From Chaetoceros tenuissimus (taxonomy: Eukaryota > Bacillariophyta > Thalassiosirophyceae > Chaetocerotales > Chaetocerotaceae), in NCBI GenBank assembly GCA_021927905.1, contig BLLK01000058.1:1-64000 (forward strand): a stretch of 64,000 nt of DNA, given 5' to 3'. Positions 1 to 10,245 of the stretch are shown here, one piece after another (the first letter of the stretch is position 1; each line of letters starts with the position of its first letter). The notes under the pieces are model-generated. The model worked only from the letters and a program-made list of their open reading frames with translations. It was not told the origin of the DNA and did not search any database. Both the position numbers and the translations under genes were made by a program.

Positions 1-56
1 GATAATAGTCTACTTGCATCCGATTAAACGTTTATAAATAATATCATAGTTATAAA

Positions 57-1142
57 TTATAGGTCTGATTCTCCGCTAACTCTTCTAAATTGATCTTGCC
101 AAGTTCTGATATGTTCTGACATGGTATCTTCCATGAGCTCAATCATGTCGTCTCTAGACTTCATCTTCATTTTAAGCATTTTGATCTCTTCATCTTTTGC
201 TTGTAATTCCATAGTTTTCTCCTCAAGTGCAGGATTCTCTTCGATAACAATCTCTGTTCCTGTGAAACTTTCGTTTGAGTACCTTCTCCGTAAACTTGGA
301 CGTTGACGTGTCGCCTCCTGATTATCTGAGGTTGAAGGATCGTTGTTACTGTTATATTGAAATGAACTTGTGGAACTTGTGTTACTAACAACACTTCGAT
401 CTCCAAGCGACTTTGGTTGCCCTTGATCTTTGGTTGACGCAGTACTATGAAAGCTGGATGTCGGATTCAAATCTCTGAGAGCATCTGTAAAAGAAACTTT
501 TCTTTGTCTGTCTCGGAAAGTTTCCCCATTAAAAAAAGCATGACTATTTGGAAAAGAATGTGTTGTGTAGTCAAGATCTTGCAGATCTTGATCATCAGCG
601 CTAGCTATCGATCTTGAGGAAGCCGAGTGAAGAGAATGTGAGAATATCTGTGATGTTGACTTGCTCTTGGTGGAAGCAAGCATGGAGTGTCTCCGACTGG
701 TATGAATTGTATGCCTAAGGCTCGGATCTCCTAAGAGATTCCTAGATGAGCCAGTTCGCGAGAATACAGATTTATAAAATGGTCCAGAGCCATTAGCTGA
801 CATTTTGGCAAGGAGTTTTTCGTTTCTCTGTTGCAAAGTGTTTTCCCTCCCCCTAGATTGTTCAAGATCCTCTTTTAGCTTTCTTAGGTCTTCTTCTAAT
901 TTCGAGATTTGCTCTTGCTGCTGTTCATTTTTAGATCGCCACTCCTCGGTCTCTTTCCATGATACTTCCAAGGCTTCCTTTGTTGTTCGCCTAAGAGTTA
1001 CAAGTTCTTCCGACAATCTAGCTGCATCACATGAGCATAGGTTCCTCATTTCAGTGGGTATATTTGTTGATTTGTGCCTATTGCTTTGACTATAGGAATA
1101 TCCCAGCATACTCAGATCGCTATTGGTTCGCCTCATATTCAT
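57..1142 (-). CDS. coiled-coil hypothetical protein
   Basis: Single-exon frame of 361 residues starting at an ATG (complement of 1140-1142) and ending in TAA. I do not recognise a family. Residues about 40-115 are rich in Glu, Lys, Gln and Leu with heptad-like spacing (SEELVTLRR, QISKLEEDLRKLKEDLEQ), which predicts a coiled coil. A second charged helical stretch lies near the C-terminus (about 305-350, MELQAKDEEIKMLKMKMK). Between them is a Ser/Thr/Arg-rich, probably disordered segment with many basic-directed phosphosite-like motifs such as RRHS and RRRYS. No membrane segment or signal peptide. It diverges from the ABC-ATPase gene across a 510-bp spacer. A scaffold or cytoskeletal role would be speculation. 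Confidence 0.7.
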   Translation of the reverse strand: MNMRRTNSDLSMLGYSYSQSNRHKSTNIPTEMRNLCSCDAARLSEELVTLRRTTKEALEVSWKETEEWRSKNEQQQEQISKLEEDLRKLKEDLEQSRGRENTLQQRNEKLLAKMSANGSGPFYKSVFSRTGSSRNLLGDPSLRHTIHTSRRHSMLASTKSKSTSQIFSHSLHSASSRSIASADDQDLQDLDYTTHSFPNSHAFFNGETFRDRQRKVSFTDALRDLNPTSSFHSTASTKDQGQPKSLGDRSVVSNTSSTSSFQYNSNNDPSTSDNQEATRQRPSLRRRYSNESFTGTEIVIEENPALEEKTMELQAKDEEIKMLKMKMKSRDDMIELMEDTMSEHIRTWQDQFRRVSGESDL

Positions 1143-1652
1143 TAGAAATTAATTAGAGTTATAGAAGGCTTCCCAAACAATCTATAAAATTTGTAAGGTT
1201 TGTTGGGGTCGGCAGTATACTCGTTGTGGTGAGAGGAAGGGATTGTGATAATTTCTTCCAGCACAACCCCAAAATATGTGGAAATGTATGTGCAAACATC
1301 CAAAGTATTGTTTTGAATGACGAAGAGGTCGTGAAAATAATCGGTGTAATAAGTCCATTCGAGATCAAATGACTGTATTCTACATACGTACGTAACACAG
1401 TCCAAGACCATTCGCGCCAAAACAAATCAGGTTGGTATTTAAAATCCAATGTAGCTAGTCTCTCTAGTCATTTGAAGCTTTCTTGAACTTTTTGTCTCTC
1501 TCTCATCTCTCATCTCATTCGATCGTTTTCTTTTTTTTCTCTGGTGTATTTGATTGTTACCCCACTCTCTTGACCGTTGACCATATTGGATACATTCACC
1601 CTTCTGCTACTAATATCCAGGAGTTCAATCTAGATAGAATTATTCAGCAGCA
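1143..1652. promoter_or_regulatory. divergent intergenic region, shared promoter
   Basis: A 510-bp gap between two genes transcribed outward. Short open frames here show no recognisable protein. It holds a perfect ten-base palindrome, TACGTACGTA, at 1385-1394. The same decamer occurs in the divergent spacer at 62940-62949. A pyrimidine-rich stretch (1490-1550) lies upstream of the + strand start at 1653. No TATA box is claimed. Confidence 0.4.
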
Positions 1653-4251
1653 ATGTTTTCAATGGAAGACTTTGTTCATTTTGTCTTTCCTCCGCTGACG
1701 ACGCATTTGAAACATGTACAGAATGACCACACATCGTCATTATTTCCCTACGATGGTCTAATTGCAGTTGCTGCAGTAACTTACTGCAGATACACAGTCA
1801 AATACAACAATGAGTCTAGAGCTTCGCGCTTATTTTGGAGTGCAGTGCTTGGATACCTTGCTTACAATCGTTATGACTATTGGATACATGCTCTTGCATA
1901 TTTGTTTTCTTTCGCGGTGTATTTCTATGAGAAAGCCAATGCTTTCTTTGCAAATGTAAGCACGAGAAAATTCAATTTTTAGTCATCATTTCTTCATTCT
2001 AACAAATCTCCAATCAATCTGAAAGGGATCTAAAAGCAAGGCAATTGATGATGTTAACAGACAAGTGAAAGTACTCTCGATCGTAGGATCATTTTACCTG
2101 TTGGTTGGGCATGTGATGTATTCTTTGTCTTACCCTGATGGAATCATATCAGGAAATGCACTTGTGTTGAAATTTTATACTTTTGTTTGTGTCAAATTCA
2201 TGGATGGTGTGGGATATCTCATGCCTATTAAAGAATTCAAGGCAGCACATGATATCATGACAGAGTTTATTGATCCTACTGAACTCTATGCAAAAGCTAA
2301 ACATTTACTATTTGTAACATTTCATATTCAAGTTGGGATGGGATACTTGGGAATTGAGTTCTTAAGAGCAGAACAAGGTCGAAAGAACCAACTGGTAAAA
2401 ATTGAAGAAGAAGTGAAAAAGAATGGAGCTGGAACTGATTCTAATAACGCTGTAAAGATGAATGGCACCAAGAAGAAAACCAAGAGCACTGAGAAGGAAA
2501 CGAAGCAAAAGGATGCGTCTGAAAAGTTTCGAAAGGGTGCAGGGCCCTTTATTTTCTTTGTGGCATTACCATACATGATGCAAATCGTTTTCTATGGTGG
2601 TATGAACATGTACGCGTTTCATTGTTTCAGAGATGATATTCATCGTGCAATTAGATTGAATGACTTGTTTGCAAACAATGGTGCAAGATTTGTAGCAACT
2701 GCAACATCAAAAGAGTCGAATTTGTCTCCTGATGCGTATGCTTCAAACTCTGAGACTGTGGTGACAACTGTCTACGATATGTTCAACAGAAATCTGTTCA
2801 GTCTCCCTAAGCTTATGCTTATTCCTGGAATTATTGCAAAGCAGCCTATGATGGTTGTACAAATCACGCCAATGATTCTATTTTCGGATTGGCTCAAGTC
2901 AGTCATTGTGGCAGCTATCACAACTGAAGTTGAGAGAGTGAATAAGGAAGTGAAGGATGTAAGTAAATATCTTCATGTCATTTTCGCTCGTTCATAATAA
3001 TGTACAATAATTGACAAATTCATTTTGTTATAGCTTGAATCTATGAGAACAAAGGTAGAACAATATGATTTGAAGAATTCGGAACTCATACAAAGAAGTG
3101 GATATGAGTCAGTCATTTTCACAGAAAGAAAGTGGATTGATCTGACTGAGCAGATTCAAGACAAAAAGGCCAGAACATCTCTAATGACAAGATCGAAGAA
3201 TTTTTATTCTGGTCTTCAGCGACATTTTGTGATGATGGCTTTGGTTGACTGTGCTCTAGCAAAGTTGATTGCAGTGGGAAAGATTTTCGCTGTAGATATT
3301 TTTGTCTATGCAAGAGCAATTGAAGATATGATCAATTTTGTACTCATGAAAAGTAGAGCAGAATCGGAATTAGCATCCATGGAGAGCTCTATCAAGGTTT
3401 TGAGAGAACTAAAAGATATTTGGGATGCTAGTGAGGAGCGCAATCTTCTCGATTGCGAAGTGCAAGACATGTCCAACGAGCTTTCGATCAAGGGTCTTAC
3501 TTACACGAGAGGCAGTGCATCTGTTAATATTGAGAAAATGACATTAAAACCAGGTATCTACGCACTAACAGGAGCTAATGGAAGTGGTAAAAGCACACTA
3601 TTTAGACTTCTCATGGGTTGTCGTAGCAACTATGAAAGCGTTGACTTGCACAGCAGTATTGTGTTGAACTCGCGAGGATCGCTTTCTATGCCATCGTCGG
3701 ATGTTGTTGAAATAACCCAAAATTTCTACTTCCCGCTTTTCTCCACACCATTCGATTGGATTTATAACGTTGATATCTTCGAAGGGGTAGCAGATGCATC
3801 TATGAAAGAATCAATGACAAAGAAATTGGAAGCCGAATTGAAATCTCTAAAGTTCTACCCTGAAACACAGTTAGAGAGTTCAGAAAGTACTTTGATGGCT
3901 GATTTGACTTCTGAGAAAGAAGACTGGTTTTCTGATCTTTCTGGTGGGCAAAAGAGCAAGGTAGAACTTGTAAGGAAGGTATTTTTGGCAGATCAATGCC
4001 CTGGTGTTTTACTCGTTGATGAGACATTTGCTCCACTTGATCCTGAATCAAAGAATCTGTGTATGCAAAAGATAAAAGAATTTTGCAAGGAGAGTATTGT
4101 CATTGTCATTTATCACGCGGATGTCAAGATGGCAGAAGGTGAAGAAGCAAGTACTGAAGACTTGGGCGCTTGTGTTGAGAGCAGCAACTTTTTTGATAGC
4201 AATATTCATGTAGAAGACGGTGCTCTGTCCCTTAGACCGGTATGCTCTTGA
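1653..4251 (+). CDS. ABC-type ATPase with N-terminal membrane domain (3 exons)
   Basis: Exons 1653-1955, 2026-2958 and 3034-4251 join in frame (both introns phase 0, GTAAG donors) into about 817 residues. The first 560 residues are hydrophobic helices (about 1-100, 115-190, 285-310, 380-410 and 490-550) interrupted by a Lys/Glu-rich loop near residue 240. The C-terminal ATPase domain shows Walker A (TGANGSGKST, about residue 592), an ABC signature (LSGGQKSKVELVRK, about 715), Walker B with catalytic Glu (GVLLVDETFAPLDP, about 736) and an H-loop His (IVIVIYHADV). That layout, membrane domain then one ATPase domain, is a half-transporter. The order and length resemble ABCD-type half-transporters, but the membrane part is divergent and I cannot assign a substrate or a membrane. 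A second 3' end is possible through an intron at 4240-4294. Confidence 0.8.
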
Positions 4252-4616
4252 AAAAGGGAATATTGATAAAAATAAATTAAATTTTTCTCAACAGATGTAG
4301 TGCTACTTTACATGTGGAGGGCGAGAGTACAAAAGGTCGATTACAATGTATAATGATATATTTGTGAAATATTGATGGAGGATTATGGATAGGTATGTGA
4401 TGAATTGAGTTTCGATGTAGTTGAAACCAATGACAGACATTGTTTCTGTTTAGTGTCAATGCTTGCTTTTAGTCCCACTTTCGTTCTTCATCTCCAGCCA
4501 ATCAATTTTTCTTTTGCTGCAGCAAATCTACCGTTATCATGTGCATTGTTGTGAGATAGTGTGCTGATAGATATTCTATACATTGTTCCATTTCACTAAT
4601 CCCTAATATATGAGCA
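4252..4616. other. intergenic spacer with overlapping micro-uORF
   Basis: The 365 bp between two + strand genes hold no supported gene. 4240-4294 could be a 3' intron of the ABC gene (GTATGC donor, TTTCTCAACAG acceptor), leaving a terminal exon of just ATG TAG. At 4610-4624 a four-codon upstream frame (ATG AGC AAT GAG TGA) overlaps the ATG at 4617 of the next gene. If it lies in the transcript it could reduce initiation at the main start. Confidence 0.35.
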
Positions 4617-5936
4617 ATGAGTGAGTGGCAGTCGGCGCCTAGTCACAATAAAGCAAAGAAAAAGAGGGCATTCGTGGGCAATTTGAACTTTTCCTCTAAT
4701 GAAAAGGTAGAAGAAAAAGTGAGAGAATTGTTCTCTAGAAGTGCTATTCCAATTTCTGGTCTGGAGATAGTACCTTTAAAACAGCCAAATACAAAATGCT
4801 ATGCTCTAGTTCAGTGTGATGTACCTATGGCAATCAAATGTCTTGATGGACTGCGATTTGACGGTAACGTCCTCTCAGTAAAACACGAGAAAAAGCAAAC
4901 AAATAATAAAAAGAAGGGAATGGGATTTGGAGGCTCTTGGGCGACTCCTTCGTCTACTGGTGCAAGTAGATCGAAAAAGCCTCTTCAAAAGGTCAAAAGT
5001 TCGCCTCAGACTGCATTAGACTCTACAAAAGTGGCTGAAACACATTTGTCAAATGCTCTTGAACAGATGAATGTTACTTCGACCAAAGGTGCAGTTTCCA
5101 AAGTTGATGATATATCTGCATTTCATTCAAAATGCAAAGTTTCGCTATCGCAACTCATGCAAGACTATGGAGACTATGATCCAGATTATGAGAAAATGAA
5201 AGCTATGAATATAAGTTCTGAGACAAGCAACTCTTCACAAAAAACAATATCCTCTGAGCAAAAGCCATATGAGAATTCAGGAATGTTGGTACCAAATGGG
5301 CAAGCTCCTATCCACATCGAAATTGTTTCTTTTGGATTCAAGTATAGTGTACCACCTCAAGCTAGAGAAGGTTGGTCGCATTCGAATCCTTTGTCTCCTT
5401 TTGACCTGAGAGATTTACCGAGATGTCCCCACCATGTTGCAAAGCTTAGTGGTCTTAGTCATAAAGTAAAGAGGGCCATGCTCAGTTTGGATCTAGGATC
5501 AATCGATGGTGGTAGTGATTCAGAAGATGAAGACAACGGTGAGAGAGATGATAAGCCGGTAAGGGTTAATCCATTGGTGTCTCGTTGTGAAGATGTTGCA
5601 AAAACAATCATGAATGCATTAGAGCAAGCCATTAATGAAGCTGATCATGGATATGCCAACCCTCTGGAAATGAAGATATTCTTAGGTAGTGAATATGGTC
5701 GTCATCGCAGTGTTGTTCTTTGTGAAAATCTAGGACAAAAGATCCGGTCGCTTTTAAGGGCCAATGAAGGCTTTAGAATCAGTCAGCCCGTTTCTGTTTC
5801 CACAAGACATAGGGATGTTGATCAAAATCACCGTGATGAAGAAGCATTTGGTACAGATCTTAGACGGAAGCACGAAGCTGAAGTAAGGCGAAAGAAAAAG
5901 CAAGATTGGCTCGAAGGTAACGATGATGGGTGGTAA
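4617..5936 (+). CDS. RRM protein fused to a RapZ C-terminal-like domain
   Basis: Single exon, 439 residues. Residues about 15-95 read as an RNA-recognition motif (RNP2-like KRAFVGNLNF; an RNP1-like strand CYALVQCDV; end GNVLSVKHEKK). A Lys/Ser-rich linker follows. Residues about 228-400 match the layout of the C-terminal domain of bacterial RapZ (old name UPF0042): IEIVSFGFKYSVP, then FDLRDLPRC, then a basic helix, an acidic insert, and a strand-loop MKIFLGSEYGRHRSVV in place of the bacterial GCTGGQHRSV loop. In bacteria this domain binds small RNA and glucosamine-6-phosphate. The N-terminal P-loop half of RapZ is absent. The C-terminus is charged and helical (LRRKHEAEVRRKKKQ). An RNA-binding role is likely; the pathway is unknown. 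It converges with the ATAD3-like gene, 41 bp apart. Confidence 0.75.
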   Translation: MSEWQSAPSHNKAKKKRAFVGNLNFSSNEKVEEKVRELFSRSAIPISGLEIVPLKQPNTKCYALVQCDVPMAIKCLDGLRFDGNVLSVKHEKKQTNNKKKGMGFGGSWATPSSTGASRSKKPLQKVKSSPQTALDSTKVAETHLSNALEQMNVTSTKGAVSKVDDISAFHSKCKVSLSQLMQDYGDYDPDYEKMKAMNISSETSNSSQKTISSEQKPYENSGMLVPNGQAPIHIEIVSFGFKYSVPPQAREGWSHSNPLSPFDLRDLPRCPHHVAKLSGLSHKVKRAMLSLDLGSIDGGSDSEDEDNGERDDKPVRVNPLVSRCEDVAKTIMNALEQAINEADHGYANPLEMKIFLGSEYGRHRSVVLCENLGQKIRSLLRANEGFRISQPVSVSTRHRDVDQNHRDEEAFGTDLRRKHEAEVRRKKKQDWLEGNDDGW

Positions 5937-5977
5937 AAGATCTAAATTATGAAATAGTAAAAATAATATTTTTTTGC

Positions 5978-8660
5978 TTAGGCTTTTGTTTTGAGGTTTT
6001 TCTTCGTCTTGATAGAAGTGCACATTTCATCTACTGTTTTGTTCCAGATTTCATGCGATAAAGTATTGTTATCGTCTATGTAAACTGAAGTTGCAACAGC
6101 CCGAACTATTTGCCCGAGTTCACGTCCACTGAATCCATTTGTTTTCTCATCGGAACAGAGGTATTCAATTGCTCGACTCTTTTCAAAATCTCTTGTAAGC
6201 TGAATTCTTCTCCTTCTTTTGAAAATCCCAAACGCCTTTCTTTCCTGCTGATGCTGAATTTTTCTACTCAACTCAATATTGATAATGTCATAACGCTGTT
6301 GTCTAGTCGGAAGCTCACAAGATATCATGTTATCCATTCTATCCAGAATTGCTTCGTCCAGAGAACCAGGATTGGATGTAGTGAGAAAAATCATCATTTT
6401 TCCACTGGTATCTCCAGTCATACTGAGAAAGACATTCAGAGCATCTCTTGCATCAAGACGCTCTGTATCTAAGTCTCTACTTTGAATGCGAATGCGGCTA
6501 CTGAAACAGGATTCTGCATCATCAATTACAAGAATCCCTTCATTTTTTCGAACCCACTCTAGTGTCTTTCGAAGCTCTAGAGAACCAGTACTCCCTAAGG
6601 GTGCAATGTCAGCCCCACTCATGATCGCAAAAGGTAATCCACAAGCTTGAGCAAATACTTTGGCCGTGATTGATTTCCCTGTTCCACTTTTGCCTACAAT
6701 TAGTAGGTTTTCCTTATGCTTCTTGAAGTTCCTTTTCTGTACAGTTGCATCAAACATTTTATCAATTCTCCTCTTTTCCTCTCGAGGCAAAATAATATCT
6801 TTCAGCAACTCCTTGTTTGGACATATCGGGAATATGCTGCAATTGCCCTTTTCTCGAACGAGCCTTGGCATCAACCAGCATTTTACTATAACGCTAAACA
6901 TCAATTCGTTGGCTTCCTTTGCAAATGATAGGAAGAAGACTAATGTAGATAAGAACAATATCATACATATAACTTGTCGACGACCATCTGAGTTCGATAA
7001 ACCATGTGCAAGACCATTGGTAAAGTTCAAGAAAATTACCTCGACAGCTTTGATTATGGTTTTCTGTGTTTCCTCACCAATCAGTTTAATCTTTTCCAAA
7101 CTGAAATATTCTGATTTTCTCTCTTCATCTCTATCTGCATTTATCATGTTAATCTCGTTTGATATCTTTCTCTTCTCATCACGCACTGCTTGTACGACGT
7201 CTCTTTTTGAAGTGAAATGGGTTATTGATGAAGTGAGTGAGAAATAGAAATCGTCACATATTGAGTTTCCAATTTAAACAAAACAGTATTACTTCTCACC
7301 GCAAAGTTGAATCAGTCAAAGTACTTATCGAGTTGGTACTCTCTAGAATGTTCATGAGTATTTGCAAAAAGTAGTCAGTGATGAAATCTTCTTGCATTTC
7401 TATAACTTTCCGCTCTGTAGTTGCTTGAGCTATCTTTAGTTTTGTTCGTTCATCTTTATCATGTAAATCTTGTTGCTTCGAGTAAAGATTTTTCAATGCT
7501 GTATTTCTCGTTAAATGCCTGAAAAACTCTACCTTTTGAAATAGTTGATTCACTGTTGAATTCGTCTCAATAACAGCAACTCGATTTGCTAAATCAGAAA
7601 AACTTGTAAAGTTTGGTGAACTTTCTACCAAATCTTTCAAAGTATCAATTGTACTCGTCGGACCATCGAAGGAGTGTAAGACATCATGTAGAACCTTGAA
7701 CTGAATTTCTAGTGTTTCTACATCAGAAAGTATGCTTTGAATTGAAGCTACATTCAAATGAAAGTAACTACTTTCAGAGAAAGAGATGTCCTTGAAATCA
7801 GATGTAAAATTCATGTCCTTTGCCATTATATGCTTGCGAGTCCTTGCCACAAAATTGTCAGATGACGCCAGGATTACTTCTTTCTTCGTATCATCTCGAA
7901 GACGATAGGATTCCAATTCCACCTTTTGTACGAATTCTCTAGCATCCTCAGACCTCACATCATCCAAAATTGTATATCCTCCGTCAGCCCACAAATCGTA
8001 GTCTTTTTTGTTATGCAGGTTGACTTCAGTACTGGCTCCTTCCAGGTTTATTCTATTTTTAGTTTCTGCAACAAGTTTGCTGTCAATCATTTGACCTGTA
8101 TCTTGCTCAATTTCTTGTTGATAAACTCTGAGATTTCGCAGAAGAGATGAAAGTATGGATTTAGTATTTAGAGTAACTCTCTCATACGCACCAACAGCAT
8201 TTGAATGAAGTCGGTCAATACTAGCCTCCAGAGCTAGTACTTCTGCTGCTATCGACTGCAATTTGAGCGGCGACGTTGGATCATAGTCGTGACTGTCGAT
8301 TTGGCTTTCGTCAGAATATGAAGTAACTACAGCCTGACTTTTACTGAATTGGTTGCTTGTTGTGAGATTGGAAATAGTCTCTTCAATCAAATCATGAAAG
8401 AAATGAAGTGAGGTATTTGTTGCCTCTACAAACTGCGAGAAAAATGAATCATCAGGCAAATTTGTTTCTCCAAGTACAGCCAAAGAAGCATCTTTTGATG
8501 TTTCCATCACTCTTTCATAAATCGACTGTTCCTCTCTCAAAATTGAAATAGCGAAATCTGTGTTCAATGATGAAGAATCGAGTGCATTTGCCGATATTGC
8601 AATGTTACAAACGAATTGAATGCATAGAAGTAGTAATATGATGTGTGTATCGAAAGTCAT
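5978..8660 (-). CDS. ATAD3-like AAA+ ATPase with signal peptide (2 exons)
   Basis: Exon 1 is 8660-7300 and exon 2 is 7202-5978. The 97-nt intron (GTGAGA donor, AAAAAG acceptor) is phase 2 and joins into one frame of about 861 residues. The downstream part has no ATG of its own at its 5' end, which supports the join. Residues 1-27 look like a signal peptide (LLLLCIQFVCNIAISANA). Residues 30-450 are largely helical. From about 420-510 a charged coiled coil precedes a membrane segment (about 530-548, CMILFLSTLVFFLSF), as in ATAD3. The AAA domain has Walker A GKSGTGKS (about 624), Walker B ILVIDDAE, and the ATAD3-type sequences GADIAPLGSTG and ILDRMDNMI. Classic ATAD3 sits in the mitochondrial inner membrane; the signal peptide argues for the secretory route or the plastid instead. 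Confidence 0.8.
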
Positions 8661-9239
8661 CTGTCCCTTTCTCTATCTTTTTGTATTTTCTAGAAAGTCC
8701 AGAACCATATTTGAGTTGGGGCATGATATTTTGAAATTTGAAAACATTTCTACTCGTAAATCTAAATATTTTCGAGTTTGTTCCAGATTGTTGGCAAAGC
8801 AACAAGAGGCTTAGGGTTAGGGATCTTAGCCTTATCAAACAACATCACTGCTTCAACAGCATCCCTTTCTTCAACGATTACTTCTTCGTCCTACCTCCCC
8901 TACGATCTGAATTTGAACGCCTCAACTTCTGATGAACTGCCAAGAATTTCGAGCTTTATGGAAAGAATATGACAAGGATTAGTTCAAATACTTTAGCAGG
9001 AATCAAGCACCACTTGAACTGGGACTATTCACAAAAAATAATGTAATCGATCAACATATTGCAACACGGTTTCCTCCATGTGGTTCTTCGTCGGAGAAAG
9101 AGAGAGAGAGAGAGAATATCAAAATGTTCCTGCGTCAGTGTTGAAAAAAAATATATATCTTTTTGATTGAGAAAAAATGCTTGAATTGAGTAGAACTAGC
9201 TTAGGATGGTCGTCAAAATTGGTTCGTTGAAAGCAAATT
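8661..9239. other. spacer upstream of ATAD3-like gene; possibly decayed coding DNA
   Basis: No intact gene. It holds the presumed promoter of the - strand ATAD3-like gene, a two-unit TTAGGG run (8811-8822) and a short GA microsatellite (about 9097-9115). Short frames near 8740-8970 have no recognisable product, though they could be older remnants of the UROD-like pseudogene that follows. Confidence 0.35.
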
Positions 9240-9761
9240 ATTGTTGAATGATGTTGAAGAAAAGGAATTCTATGACTTTGCTATAACATGTCTAGAAAAG
9301 GTTACTACTTACTGGAAAAGCAGATAAGTACCGAGATGTTCCTCTTGTGTGTAGCTTGGTAAGTGTGGCTGTAATATTTAGAAACAGACTTGTTTGTTGT
9401 AATCCAGCACTCGCAAATTTCGTCTTTAGCTATGCGAATGAAAAGCTCTCCAAAATGGGATTTGATGTTGTAACTGTTGTAACAATGGACGGAGATGCTG
9501 ACAGAAGTACCGCTAAAGAAACCGGTGGAGAGAGATGCGGGCTTCAAGGAAACTTATCCAGCTGAATTGATCGAAGAGAATGGAGAGACACAAGAAAATG
9601 TGAAGGAGACCGCAAAGACATTGGTTGATGAACTTGGGCCACAAATTCTGATTGCAAACCTCGGAGAAGGTCTTGGAGGGAAGGAAAGTACCGATTTGGT
9701 CCAAGTTTTCGATGACACAATTCATGAGTACAGTGAAGCAAAGATTAAGGAGTCGGAATAA
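9240..9761 (+). pseudogene. uroporphyrinogen decarboxylase fragment, C-terminal third
   Basis: Three frames of this stretch together read like the C-terminal part of uroporphyrinogen decarboxylase (haem and chlorophyll synthesis, UroD family). In order: KYRDVPLVCSL (family KYPDVPLI), MGFDVVTV (family GxDVVGLD), CGLQGNL followed by PAELIEEN, LVDELGPQILIANLGEGL (family GPHRYIANLGHGL), and a closing helix DLVQVFDDTIHEYSEAK. The family motif GNLDPAEL is broken near 9555, where two bases seem to be missing and the frame changes. Another frame change lies near 9290-9302. A GTAAGT...TTTAG intron (9359-9429) may have existed but does not keep the frame. The N-terminal half with the catalytic Arg residues is absent. 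A dead gene copy or retained fragment is most likely; sequencing error is the alternative. Confidence 0.6.
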
Positions 9762-10245
9762 GAATATGTATAGTGTGTATTTATACTCACTTGGTTCGAT
9801 GTAATGATTCAATGGTATGCTAGAAGGCTCTTTCCTGGTTCATCATATGTCATTGCAGTGCTTCACAATCTGGTGCACATGCTATAAACTCATCATCGCT
9901 CAAATCGATTTTAGCTGCAAAATCAGTGCAAGATTTCTCAATTGGTGCATTCCCAAAGGTTTTATCCTGTCTATTATAAATCCTTCATTTCTTTGGCTTC
10001 GTCACGTGTTTATACCGTAGGAGTAGACACAATTTTTCTCGTTTCTAATCATTTGTATTATTATTTCTTTTTACAGAATTCAATACTTGCGTTTCTTACA
10101 CGAATACGAATTTCAACGAAAGAATCTCCTACTCCAAAATCAAGAACACATGTGTACTCAAATCAGCGCAAGTAGTACTATATATAAGAAGTTCTTTAGC
10201 CCCCATGCCGAAAGAATTTCTTCTCACTTCATTTTGATACCTACT
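9762..10245. other. intergenic, nothing recognised
   Basis: 484 bp between the UROD-like fragment and the 3' end of the MYND-finger gene. Short frames have no recognisable product, and I see no RNA gene. Confidence 0.4.

Noticed and set aside
1142-1449. Two overlapping frames of about 95 residues on the - strand in the divergent promoter
   Set aside because: No recognisable protein, the two frames compete with each other, and the region fits a shared promoter.
7186-7296. Reading the ATAD3-like region as two separate genes
   Set aside because: The downstream part lacks an ATG at its start, and a 97-nt GT-AG intron joins the two parts in phase into the expected ATAD3 order.
8811-8822. TTAGGGTTAGGG, telomere-like
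   Set aside because: Only two units inside a gene-containing region; it can occur by chance and does not mark a chromosome end.
9097-9115. GA microsatellite as a regulatory element
   Set aside because: Short simple repeat with no sign of function.
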